Assembly (NCBI RefSeq): GCF_015602705.1
Contig: NZ_CP059081.1
Span: 505,702 to 569,701, forward strand
Length of the DNA stretch: 64,000 bases
Reading direction: 5' to 3'
From: Acinetobacter lwoffii
Lineage (GTDB): Bacteria > Pseudomonadota > Gammaproteobacteria > Pseudomonadales > Moraxellaceae
Shown in pieces: positions 22,850 to 30,548 of this stretch (position 1 is the stretch's first letter; every line of letters starts with the position of its first letter). The translations under genes and the position numbers were made by a program. The notes beneath the pieces were generated by a model. The model was not told where the DNA came from. It was given only the letters and a program-made list of their open reading frames with translations, and ran no database searches.

Positions 22850-23362
22850 ATGAAAAAAATCATGATGTTATGGATGGTCGCCTGTCTGGCTGGATGCAGT
22901 TATTTTGTCTCGATGGATGAACTGGCCAGAAATATTCAAACGCAGATGCAACGTGAATTTAATTCCAATCGAGATTATCAACACTATCGTTTTACCGTGA
23001 AAAAGGTCAAAATTGTCCAGCGTCAGGGGAATGAGTTTCAGGCCATTTCTCATCTGAATTATCAGGGTGAGGAATATCCCATTCATGTAAAAGTCTTTAA
23101 GGTAGATGGCGGGTATAGTTGGTCGATTGAAGATGATGCCTTTGCTTTTATTGATGAAATTGAAATTGAAAAATATCGTCAGCAACTGGATCGAGAATTA
23201 CAGCAACTGGCCTCAGCCTTGGATGATCTGGAACCTGTAGATGAACCAAACCAGAATGTCTCCGGCTCTCTAATCACACCAGTGGCTGAACCTGCATTAC
23301 AAGATGTTTCTTATCAGGAAGAGCCGATTCCGGTCGGTAATATCACGGCGTATACGCAATAA
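22850..23362 (+). CDS. Hypothetical lipoprotein, 170 aa
   Basis: It starts MKKIMMLWMVACLAGCSYF, a short signal with lipobox LAGC (Cys16). The mature part is a small mixed alpha/beta domain up to about residue 100, an acidic helix (about 100-130) and a variable tail. ATG 22850 is preceded by GGGGG at about 22841-22845. I do not recognise the family. An outer- or inner-membrane anchored lipoprotein is likely; Ser at +2 favours the outer membrane. Confidence 0.75.
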   Translation: MKKIMMLWMVACLAGCSYFVSMDELARNIQTQMQREFNSNRDYQHYRFTVKKVKIVQRQGNEFQAISHLNYQGEEYPIHVKVFKVDGGYSWSIEDDAFAFIDEIEIEKYRQQLDRELQQLASALDDLEPVDEPNQNVSGSLITPVAEPALQDVSYQEEPIPVGNITAYTQ

Positions 23363-23380
23363 CTCATGCGCAATCGCTAT

Positions 23381-23409
23381 AAAAAAGCACCGATGATCGG
23401 TGCTTTTTG
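23381..23409. terminator. Bidirectional terminator between the lipoprotein gene and dusA
   Basis: AAAAAGCACCGA-TGA-TCGGTGCTTTTT, between convergent genes. Confidence 0.88.
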
Positions 23410-23412
23410 TGT

Positions 23413-24438
23413 TTAGGATTCAACTTGTTGATGTTCACGTACATAATCTTCGGTACGCTGCATGGCTTCCTGAATATTAAAGAGTGCAGTTTCTACATCT
23501 TTCAAGGTTTTAGCATTACCACCGCTTAAAGCCTGACGCCATTTGCGTGCACCCGGCAAGTTCTGGAACAGTCCCAGAATATGACGGGTAATAATGGATA
23601 AAGGTGCACCTTCGGCCATGCGCTGCGCAATATAAGGCAGCATCTGTTGCATAATGTCAAAACGGTCTGGTGCATCCAGATTCCACAGTTGGCCCAGTTC
23701 AGCCAGTAAGTAAGGATTATGATAGGCTTCGCGGCCAATCATCACACCATCCACATATTTGAGATGTTCCAGGGTTTCGGCATAGGTTTTAATCCCACCG
23801 TTGATCTCAATGAGCAGATCAGGACGATCCTGTTTTAAACGGTAGACATCTTCATAACGTAGGGGTGGCACATCGCGGTTTTCTTTAGGTGATAGACCTT
23901 TTAATAAGGCAATCCGTGCATGCACGATAAAGTTATTACAGCCGGTTTTGGCCACGGTGTCGACAAAATGCAGCATCTCTTCATAAGATTGCATATCATC
24001 AATTCCGATCCGGTGTTTTACGGTCACTGGAATCTCCACCGCGTGACGCATTTCAGCAATACATTCTGCGACTAGATCAGGCTCCGCCATCAGACAGGCA
24101 CCAATTTTATTATTCTGTACCCGGTCACTTGGGCAACCTACATTTAAATTGACTTCGTTATAGCCCCAGTCCTGTGCCATCTTGGTACAAGTGGCGAGAT
24201 CTTTTGGATTCGAGCCGCCGAGTTGCAACACGATTGGCTGTTCTTCTGTATTAAAGTCCAAATGACGTTTGGCATCACCGTAAATGATTGCACCTGTGGT
24301 GACCATTTCAGTGTACATAATCACATTCGGGTTAAACAGACGTGCAAAGAAACGATAATCTTTGGTGGTCCAATCCATCATCGGCGCAACACTGATTCGA
24401 GGATTCTGTGTGTTGCTTGGTTTTGATAAAATACTCAT
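23413..24438 (-). CDS. dusA: tRNA-dihydrouridine(20/20a) synthase DusA
   Basis: A 341-aa FMN-dependent tRNA-dihydrouridine synthase of the DusA subgroup. Conserved parts are ISVAPMMDWTTKDYRFF (15-31), the NLNVGCPSDRVQ active-site loop with catalytic Cys, KHRIGID, and the C-terminal RHILGLFQNLPGARKWRQ. It reduces uridines 20/20a in the tRNA D loop. The first 14 codons and the upstream promoter region lie to the right of the attL repeat (24368-24399), so a mobile element supplied them. The original N-terminus (beginning MTDLTTIENKLQPR) remains at 57381-57458. The enzyme is still full length and in frame. Confidence 0.97.
   Translation of the reverse strand: MSILSKPSNTQNPRISVAPMMDWTTKDYRFFARLFNPNVIMYTEMVTTGAIIYGDAKRHLDFNTEEQPIVLQLGGSNPKDLATCTKMAQDWGYNEVNLNVGCPSDRVQNNKIGACLMAEPDLVAECIAEMRHAVEIPVTVKHRIGIDDMQSYEEMLHFVDTVAKTGCNNFIVHARIALLKGLSPKENRDVPPLRYEDVYRLKQDRPDLLIEINGGIKTYAETLEHLKYVDGVMIGREAYHNPYLLAELGQLWNLDAPDRFDIMQQMLPYIAQRMAEGAPLSIITRHILGLFQNLPGARKWRQALSGGNAKTLKDVETALFNIQEAMQRTEDYVREHQQVES
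24368..24399. repeat. attL of the dusA island
   Basis: A 32-bp sequence (GTCCAATCCATCATCGGCGC and onward) inside the dusA 5' coding region, encoding the R-I-S-V-A-P-M-M-D-W residues on the minus strand. It matches 57388-57419 at 31 of 32 positions. The crossover point lies somewhere in this block. Confidence 0.92.
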
Positions 24439-24519
24439 TGAAAATCAACCTATTGAATCAGTGTTGTGTTGAATTTATTTGCATCTATTTCATCTTTTTT
24501 TGCTCTTTTTAAAATTTGA

Positions 24520-24568
24520 TTTACGCCATAAATACGCCATAATAAGTAAAAATATCATAAGGCGTAAA
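24520..24568. promoter_or_regulatory. Candidate integrase arm-type sites at the left end
   Basis: TTTACGCCATA (24520-24530), ATACGCCATA (24532-24541) and an inverted GGCGTAAA (24561-24568) cluster just before the integrase start. The third copy overlaps its ribosome-binding site. A single TTTACGCCA recurs near the right end at 57323-57331. The repeated motif next to both attachment sites suggests integrase or directionality-factor binding; autoregulation of the integrase is inference. Confidence 0.5.
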
Positions 24569-24569
24569 A

Positions 24570-25706
24570 ATGGGTACAATCACGCAGCGTAAGTTAGTCA
24601 ATGGATCAATACGCTATCGTGCTGAAATTCGAATCAATCGAAAAGATTTACCAATATATAAAGAAAGTAAAACATTTGGATCGAAGAAAGTTGCAGCAAT
24701 TTGGTTAGCAAAAAGGGAAGCTGAAATAGAAGAAAATCCTGAAATTTTGTTTGGTCAAGAAGATGTAATAGATCTAACTCTTTCTAACGCTATTTCGAAA
24801 TATTTGGCGGAAGTGGGAGCTGAGTATGGACGAACTAAAACATATTCACTCAAACTTATTCAGAAGTTTCCAATCGCGCGGCATGTTATCACAAAAATTA
24901 AATCGACTCATATTGCGGAACACGTAGCTCTACGCAAAAAAGGCATTGAAGATCTAAGACTCGCTCCTGTTGCATCTAGTACACTCCAGCATGAGCTTTT
25001 ACATATTAGAGGGGTGCTATCTCATGCAGCGGTAATGTGGGATATAGATATTGATCTAAATTCTTTCGATAAGGCAACAGCACAATTAAGAAAGACACGC
25101 CAAATTTCATCAAGTCAAAAAAGAGATAGGCTTCCAACGAATGAAGAGTTGGCGGCATTGACGAAGTATTTTGTCAATAAATGGAATAATCCTGCTTACA
25201 GTTATCCAATGCATTTGATTATTTGGTTTGCAATTTACTCATGTAGACGTGAGGCGGAAATAACTCGAATGGAATTAAGTGATTTTGACATTCATAACAA
25301 CTCATGGAAAATACGTGATTTGAAAAACCCAACAGGCTCTAAAGGGAATCATAAGGAGTTTAATGTATTACCTCAGTGTAAAAAAATTATTGAGCTTTTA
25401 TCGGAGCAGGAAGTTAGAGCTAGAATGTTGAAAAGAGGCTATGGCGATGAATATCTGATACCTCTTAGTCCAAAAACAATAGGTGGTGAATTTAGAAAAG
25501 CTTGTAAGTTGCTTGGAATAGATGATTTAAAATTCCATGATTTGAGACATGAAGGGTGTACCCGTTTAGCTGAGCAAGGTTTCACTATCCCCCAGATACA
25601 GCAAATTAGTTTGCACGATTCATGGGGGAGTTTGGAAAGGTATGTATCAGTTAAACGAAGAAAACAGACCCTTAATTTTGAGAATTCGTTAGAGCTGACT
25701 TCGTAA
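24570..25706 (+). CDS. Tyrosine recombinase (dusA-type integrase)
   Basis: A 378-aa phage-type tyrosine recombinase. An N-terminal arm-binding-like segment (about 1-60) precedes a SAM-like core-binding domain and the catalytic domain. Catalytic residues are visible: Arg226 in YSCRREAE, His323 and Arg326 in FHDLRHE, His349 in SLHDSW and Tyr358 in LERYVSV. It starts 131 bp from the dusA start, in divergent orientation, beside attL. It therefore almost certainly catalysed integration into dusA and appears intact. The 3' end overlaps the convergent PrtN-like gene by 35 bp. Confidence 0.95.
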   Translation: MGTITQRKLVNGSIRYRAEIRINRKDLPIYKESKTFGSKKVAAIWLAKREAEIEENPEILFGQEDVIDLTLSNAISKYLAEVGAEYGRTKTYSLKLIQKFPIARHVITKIKSTHIAEHVALRKKGIEDLRLAPVASSTLQHELLHIRGVLSHAAVMWDIDIDLNSFDKATAQLRKTRQISSSQKRDRLPTNEELAALTKYFVNKWNNPAYSYPMHLIIWFAIYSCRREAEITRMELSDFDIHNNSWKIRDLKNPTGSKGNHKEFNVLPQCKKIIELLSEQEVRARMLKRGYGDEYLIPLSPKTIGGEFRKACKLLGIDDLKFHDLRHEGCTRLAEQGFTIPQIQQISLHDSWGSLERYVSVKRRKQTLNFENSLELTS

Positions 25707-25968
25707 AAATTTCATACTCTTTAGCTTGTTCGTTGTAACGTTTGTCTAAAACAAAAGCTAAGTCAAAAATATCAACTAAGTATGGTGATTTTTGACTTTC
25801 ATCTATCTTGTAGCAAATAAATGGAAATTCCTTTTTTCTCGCTTTTTCTAATATTTTTGCTTTACTTAGATGGGGGTAATACATGGCTGCCACTTGTTCA
25901 AGAGTGGGAGTCATGGTTTTAAATTGCATGAATAAATAATCTGATAAATTCATTTGTACTTTGTTCAT
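25672..25968 (-). CDS. PrtN/pyocin-activator-like small protein, possible excisionase
   Basis: A 98-aa protein that resembles the pyocin activator PrtN family: a winged-helix-like segment with LEQVAAMYYPHLSKAKILEKA followed by the SQKSPYLVDIFDLAFVLDKR motif typical of that family. Its gene is tail-to-tail with the integrase, overlapping its last 35 bp. Members of this family next to integrases may act as DNA-binding activators or as recombination directionality factors; the choice between these is inference. Confidence 0.65.
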   Translation of the reverse strand: MNKVQMNLSDYLFMQFKTMTPTLEQVAAMYYPHLSKAKILEKARKKEFPFICYKIDESQKSPYLVDIFDLAFVLDKRYNEQAKEYEIFTKSALTNSQN

Positions 25969-26112
25969 TTGGTTACTCTTTTAAAAGTTAATTCTTGAAT
26001 CTTTAGTCATACAACTAAGGTATAGCTAACAAAATTCACTGAAATAATTGTAAATGAGATGAAATGGGTAATAATTCTGAAATAAGGGGAACTTTTTTAA
26101 GAATACACACTT

Positions 26113-27282
26113 ATGCCAAAACTTAACGATTTTCAAAACAGCACAGTCAGACTATTAGATTATTTATATTTTCATGATGTGGCAGCCATGCAGAGCTTCT
26201 CAGAAGAGAAGTCAAGTATATATAGTCAGTTATTAGCAGCTATTGATTTATTGGCTTATCGAAGGTCTGAAGGCGCGTTGATAGGGGAACATTACAAACA
26301 TTTGTTATTAATAGGAGTAGATTTTGAGTTAACTTTTGGAAAGGGTGAATTAATTAAAGATGATATCTATTTTAAAATGCAAGAAAAATATCGTGCCTAC
26401 CTAATTCAACAAATAGAGTTATTGGGTTTTCAAATAGAACATTATAAGCAAGATTTAAATGAAGTATTAATCCAAATTCCAATCCAGTCAATTACTAGTG
26501 CTGCTGCATTTAAAATTGTAAGTCAAGTTCTATATTTTGAGTACGATAATATAACTATAGGGGTACTTAGTAAATTTCTAGATTTTAATTTTTTAACATT
26601 AGCTAAATATCAAAAAAAGAATAAAGTCATCAATGAGAGTTTTTTAAATAAACTTTTCTATAGGGCGATGTTATTTCTAGAGTTTGACGTTTTTAAAAAT
26701 AACTTAATTGCAGAGTATTATTCCGAAGATCAAATTGTTAACTTAAATGATTTGGAAGATTATGAAAAAGTAGCAGCTGCCATTAAGGCTAGGGGGAAGG
26801 CCAAGTCATTAAAGGGGATTGAATATGATGGATTTTATAAGCTAAAGACTAAGAATGATCTGAAGAAGTTTCTAATAAATATTGAAGAGCGATTAGGACA
26901 TAATCCTATTTTCTCAGATAGTTCGGCTAATTGGATTGCCTTAATCGGTGCATGGCATTTGATACTTAAGAAAGGTAATAATCTCGATAAACCATTGTTC
27001 AAAGAGTCCCCTCAATATGTTGTGGACTCGGATATCTCATGTGCCAAGCTCGCAAGAAAAAAATTAGCTGAATTTGGTTTCTCTGTGTCTGAAAAAACTA
27101 TATTTGACTGCTATGATCGTGTCTATGAAATTTACAGGCTTATACGTATAACTATAGAGTGCTTGGTGGAAGAAAAAATGTATGGAATGAACGAAAGAGT
27201 TTTTATTCATGATTTTTACTATAATCCGAATTCTAATGCATTCTTCAAGAAGCAGTTACAAGCAGCTAAGGCTAAACTTTAA
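26113..27282 (+). CDS. Hypothetical island protein, 389 aa
   Basis: I do not recognise this protein. It is soluble, mostly helical-looking and Lys/Glu/Asn-rich, with AT-rich codon use like its island neighbours. ATG 26113 has a weak upstream AGGGGA at about 26086-26091. No transmembrane span or catalytic motif is apparent. A second, truncated copy of its middle (LFLEFDVFKNNL and following) occurs 230 bp downstream at 27513-27665, so this gene family has been duplicated in the element. Confidence 0.7.
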   Translation: MPKLNDFQNSTVRLLDYLYFHDVAAMQSFSEEKSSIYSQLLAAIDLLAYRRSEGALIGEHYKHLLLIGVDFELTFGKGELIKDDIYFKMQEKYRAYLIQQIELLGFQIEHYKQDLNEVLIQIPIQSITSAAAFKIVSQVLYFEYDNITIGVLSKFLDFNFLTLAKYQKKNKVINESFLNKLFYRAMLFLEFDVFKNNLIAEYYSEDQIVNLNDLEDYEKVAAAIKARGKAKSLKGIEYDGFYKLKTKNDLKKFLINIEERLGHNPIFSDSSANWIALIGAWHLILKKGNNLDKPLFKESPQYVVDSDISCAKLARKKLAEFGFSVSEKTIFDCYDRVYEIYRLIRITIECLVEEKMYGMNERVFIHDFYYNPNSNAFFKKQLQAAKAKL

Positions 27283-27314
27283 AATATTAGAGCATGCTTA
27301 TTTATACAGGTTGA

Positions 27315-27455
27315 ATGAACAAACACTGTTTGAGAGCGCTATTCAGTCCAGTTGTGAACGAATTAAATTTGTTTAATCCCGATCCCATTGAACGGCAGCT
27401 TGCTCATGTGTCACAGAACAGAATTCGCTCGGCATATAACCGAGCGCAATATTAA
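27315..27455 (+). pseudogene. Remnant of a P4-type integrase C-terminus
   Basis: A 46-codon frame ending FNPDPIERQLAHVSQNRIRS then AYNRAQY and a stop. The D-x-IE-x-QLAH and N-x-(V/I)R-x-AYN-x-A motifs are typical of the catalytic C-terminus of P4/CP4-type integrases, which normally continue with the terminal Tyr region. Everything before and after is missing. It is a scar of another integrase that once occupied this element. Confidence 0.65.
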
Positions 27456-27463
27456 CCAAGGGG

Positions 27464-27504
27464 GTCAGTTTTTAAATGCCGTTAGGGGGTCATTTTTACA
27501 CTAC
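27464..27504 (+). repeat. Short tandem GGGGGTCA-T motif
   Basis: GGGGGTCAGTTTTT and GGGGGTCATTTTTAC stand about 20 bp apart between the two gene remnants. They resemble the repeated ends of a degraded insertion sequence, possibly of the IS21 type, but no transposase accompanies them. Confidence 0.3.
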
Positions 27505-27512
27505 CGATAACA

Positions 27513-27665
27513 ATGCTATTTATCGAATTAGAAATCTTTAAAAATAGGCTATTGGCATCAAATGCAAAAATGTCGCAGCTGGTAGATTTGAATAATTTAA
27601 GTGACCATGAAAAAGTCATTGCAGTTATTAAGTCTAACGCCAAGTTGGAAGCTTTGGAAAAGTAG
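27513..27665 (+). pseudogene. Truncated paralogue of the 389-aa island protein
   Basis: A 50-codon frame (beginning MLFIELEIFKNRLLAS) aligns with residues of the 389-aa protein encoded at 26113-27282 that read MLFLEFDVFKNNLIAE. The match continues through VDLNNLSDHEKVIAVIKS against VNLNDLEDYEKVAAAIKA. The remaining N- and C-terminal parts are absent. The divergence indicates an old duplication or a second related element rather than a fresh copy. Confidence 0.7.
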
Positions 27666-27692
27666 ATTATCAGCGTATCTATACTATTGATC

Positions 27693-27805
27693 GGCTCTGT
27701 TGCATAAATATGTAAGCATCTGATTTAAATAAATTTAATTTTGGATCAAAAAATAATCAAAACTTTTTAAATCATATAGTTATGAAATCTTTGTGCAACA
27801 AAGCC
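27693..27805. mobile_element. MITE-like 113-bp inverted-repeat element
   Basis: The left end GGCTCTGTTGCATAAAT and the right end ATCTTTGTGCAACAAAGCC are imperfect inverted repeats enclosing 113 bp of AT-rich DNA with no ORF. The termini resemble those of IS903-group (IS5 family) elements in general form. It may be a non-autonomous relic mobilised by such an IS. No clear target duplication is visible. Confidence 0.5.
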
Positions 27806-27877
27806 GGTCTGCACGCACAAACCCAATCTTAGTTATACAATGGACTAGATTGGGTGTGACTGGTGGAGAGATTATTT

Positions 27878-28774
27878 TTACAAATATAGGTTTTCTCCAT
27901 CGACTGAACAGCATTCTTTGGCATAGGTTTCATTGATGAGTCTTTCGATCATTTGCTCTTCTGACACACCATTCTTGAAAGCTAATGTAAGCAACGCTTC
28001 TCTAGCTCTTTTAGTTAATGCGTAATAGTGAGGTTTTTTCACCTTTTTCTCCTCACGGTGCTTTTTTTGATACCACGCGTTAGATAATTTTTTTCTTAAA
28101 GCATAGTGAATATTTTCATCTTCATAATAGATAATATCAAATATTGAGTTAATTAAAGTCTCATACTCAGATACATGGGATGCATCTCTTCTGTATCTTC
28201 TAAATTCTGAGTTTTCATTAATATACTTTTTAGCCCATACAAGAAAATCAGAGCATGGTGATTTAAAGTGATTGTTGAATTTTGTGTATATTTTGTCAAA
28301 TCGATAATATATATTTTCAATTGATCTAGAATCTTCATAATAAATAGGGATTGTATAAGCCAGATAAAGAAGCTGGAAGTATAGGTTTTTTATATCTAAA
28401 ATTAAGCGATCTCCTTCTTTTTCATGCAAGACTTTGCATGCAAATTGTAAGAATCTTTGATTATCTTTAATTTTATTAAAGTCAAAAGAATGTATTTTGA
28501 TTCTAGATTGAAAATCCTTTAAATCACGTAAAAAATAATAGATATTATCATCACTACTATTATTCATTTCATCAATTATAAATTTACTTATGTTCCTGAG
28601 TTTATCTAGGCTGTTCAGTTTTGCGATGTCTTTTTCTATAGCATCGTTGCTCTCCCGTATTCTGCGATAGTTATCAATATTTGGGCGATGATAGACATAT
28701 AGTGCCCAGATAAGATCTTCATCTCGAAGTTGTGTCAGGAATGATTTAAGATTGTCTAGTTCAGAATTGCGCAT
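27878..28774 (-). CDS. Hypothetical island protein, 298 aa
   Basis: I do not recognise the family. The first 200 residues are helical, rich in Asp, Tyr, Ile and Lys. The C-terminal part (about 240-285) has a basic patch KKHREEKKVKKPHYY followed by LTKRAREALLTLAFKNGVSE and a further helix. This looks like a small DNA-binding module of ribbon-helix-helix or helix-turn-helix kind. It is on the opposite strand to its neighbours, with a gene-free region upstream of its start, and could be a regulator of the element. That role is inference. Confidence 0.7.
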   Translation of the reverse strand: MRNSELDNLKSFLTQLRDEDLIWALYVYHRPNIDNYRRIRESNDAIEKDIAKLNSLDKLRNISKFIIDEMNNSSDDNIYYFLRDLKDFQSRIKIHSFDFNKIKDNQRFLQFACKVLHEKEGDRLILDIKNLYFQLLYLAYTIPIYYEDSRSIENIYYRFDKIYTKFNNHFKSPCSDFLVWAKKYINENSEFRRYRRDASHVSEYETLINSIFDIIYYEDENIHYALRKKLSNAWYQKKHREEKKVKKPHYYALTKRAREALLTLAFKNGVSEEQMIERLINETYAKECCSVDGENLYL

Positions 28775-29237
28775 TTTGTATCCTGTTTTTAAAAAGCTTA
28801 CGTCATACTTTAGGTAATAAAAACAATACTTTCTACTAAGTTTTTCACTCTATTTCCCCTTGTTTTGCACTATATTTTTAAAAGCTTTCTACTAAGGGAT
28901 AAGGGGGGTATAAATAAACAATGTTTAGGCAATATAAGTTTTTAATTTAATTTTTTTATAACTAAAATTAGGTACTAAAACGATATAGTCTAAAATTCAT
29001 TTTATTCCTTAATTCTAGCTTTTTTGAGACTAGAGCCTGCATGAATTTAAGCGTAGAGCAGGGAGGAAAAGTTTTTCATGTGGAGAATGGGTACTGTACT
29101 ACAGGAGGAATTTGGACTCCCTAACTCTTTGGTTATTAATCTAATCGTTTATTAGGTAACACTTTATTGTGAAGTAAACGTATATATATACTGAATTCCC
29201 TATCTCTTATGTAACTATCACACACATAGGTTTAAAC
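28775..29237. other. Gene-poor AT-rich region with an 11-bp direct repeat
   Basis: The divergent gap between two island genes. TTTCTACTAAG occurs at 28830-28840 and again at 28886-28896, and each copy lies near a CCCC/GGGG tract. The region lies directly upstream of the Gp2-type gene and could hold its origin or promoters. A small frame at 29041-29124 is listed separately. Nothing else is recognisable. Confidence 0.4.
29041..29124 (+). CDS. Possible 27-aa leader peptide
   Basis: A short frame, MNLSVEQGGKVFHVENGYCT and seven more residues, ends about 110 bp before the Gp2-type gene. Composition is protein-like, with Gly pairs and two aromatic residues, but there is no clear ribosome-binding site. 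It could be a leader or chance. Confidence 0.25.
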   Translation: MNLSVEQGGKVFHVENGYCTTGGIWTP

Positions 29238-30146
29238 ATGAGAGTTTCAATTAATCAGGAAAAACTTACACTTGAGATTGAGAAATTTTTAAAACGTTTA
29301 AAAAGAGAACGAACAAAATGGTATGGATTCTATTCGCAGCTTACTAATCTGTTATTAGGCTTTAATGATATTTATGATCCCGATGATGAATACACAGGTT
29401 ATCTTAAATTCTTTGTAATTCTGAGATATGACTTGCAGAGAATAGACTCTGATTATTTTGATCTTATGGATGAGCTAAAGATAATTGGGTATAGAGAGAT
29501 GAGAGCGTGGTTTTTAGATTTATCTGAGGATTTTGAAAAAGATTATAAGATGATCGAAAAACAGAAAGATGAAAATAAAATTGAAGTGCAGGAATATTGT
29601 GAGTCAATAATTGGTAAATATAGCCGAATATTAGTTGCTCGGGTGGACTTGGGTTATTTACAAGAACATTCTAGTCGCATCAGAGTTGAAGATATTTATA
29701 ATGATTTGGATATACTGCTTAATCGTATCCAAAATAAAGATGGCATATTTAAACATGTGATCGGATATATATGGGGAGTGGAGCAAGGCGGTAAAAGTAA
29801 AGGTTTTCACTGTCACTTAGCAATCATTTATGATAATGCCTATCGTGATGGAAGCGCAGCATATTGGGGGGATGAAATAATCGCGCTATGGAAGGATATT
29901 ACTAGAGGTTATGGTCAAGGATATAATTGCTGGAACCGTGAACGTGTAGCCAAACTTAGAAGAGAGGATAAGCTGGGGATCGGTGTGATTTATCGTCGTG
30001 ATTCAACCCAAGTGACAAATTTCATTGAGGCAATGCAATACATTGCGGATCATCACAAACGTACTCTTCAATACTTACGTGTAAAGCCCAAAGGACGAAG
30101 AGTATTTGGTAAGGGTCAGTTAAGAGCGCAGTATGATAGACGATAA
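29238..30146 (+). CDS. Inovirus Gp2 / YagK-YfjJ family protein with H-x-H motif
   Basis: A 302-aa protein resembling the inovirus-type Gp2 and YagK/YfjJ family. A helical N-terminal half is followed by a domain with GFHCHLAIIYD (His191 and His193), which fits the metal-binding H-U-H of rolling-circle replication initiators. WGDEIIALWKDIT and the C-terminal IEAMQYIADHHKRTLQYLRV segment follow; the latter includes Tyr residues suitable for nicking. The family is common in cryptic prophage-like islands. A replication initiation role for the excised element is inference. Confidence 0.8.
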   Translation: MRVSINQEKLTLEIEKFLKRLKRERTKWYGFYSQLTNLLLGFNDIYDPDDEYTGYLKFFVILRYDLQRIDSDYFDLMDELKIIGYREMRAWFLDLSEDFEKDYKMIEKQKDENKIEVQEYCESIIGKYSRILVARVDLGYLQEHSSRIRVEDIYNDLDILLNRIQNKDGIFKHVIGYIWGVEQGGKSKGFHCHLAIIYDNAYRDGSAAYWGDEIIALWKDITRGYGQGYNCWNRERVAKLRREDKLGIGVIYRRDSTQVTNFIEAMQYIADHHKRTLQYLRVKPKGRRVFGKGQLRAQYDRR

Positions 30147-30249
30147 ATGAAAATAATCTCAGATATACATTATCTAGATGAAAACGAGTTTTTTAACTTT
30201 GCAAGGCTTGCCCATCGGTGAGCTTTTGTCATTTCTAGAGGTATATATT

Positions 30250-30528
30250 ATGAGTTTAAATTGTCCTTATTGTTTTTCGGATCAGGTTATTCAAGTGATT
30301 AATCAGCAGGTGAGTGGATCTGATTCTACAGGTCTAGCAGCATCTGCTTCGTTCGCAACCATCGGTGCATCTATTTCAAAGGGTTTGCCATTGCCTGTAT
30401 CCCCATTCATTGGTGGTATCGCTGGTGCAGTCATTGGTGGCTTATTTAGCAGCGTGTTTGATGAGCCTAAAAAGCCGATCACGATGACCTATTACCATTG
30501 CAACCACTGTCAGCAGAACTTCCGCTAA
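30250..30528 (+). CDS. Zinc-ribbon and glycine-zipper small protein
   Basis: A 92-aa protein. CPYC near residues 5-8 and CNHC near 85-88 form a four-Cys zinc ribbon split by a Gly/Ala/Ser-rich hydrophobic stretch (IGGIAGAVIGGLFSSVF) of glycine-zipper character, long enough for a membrane hairpin. The frame is open from 30178, but ATG 30250 has a TAGAGG ribosome-binding site and starts the ribbon. It is close upstream of the DUF932 gene. Function unknown. Confidence 0.75.
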   Translation: MSLNCPYCFSDQVIQVINQQVSGSDSTGLAASASFATIGASISKGLPLPVSPFIGGIAGAVIGGLFSSVFDEPKKPITMTYYHCNHCQQNFR

Positions 30529-30548
30529 TAACTCAGGAGATAAGAACG

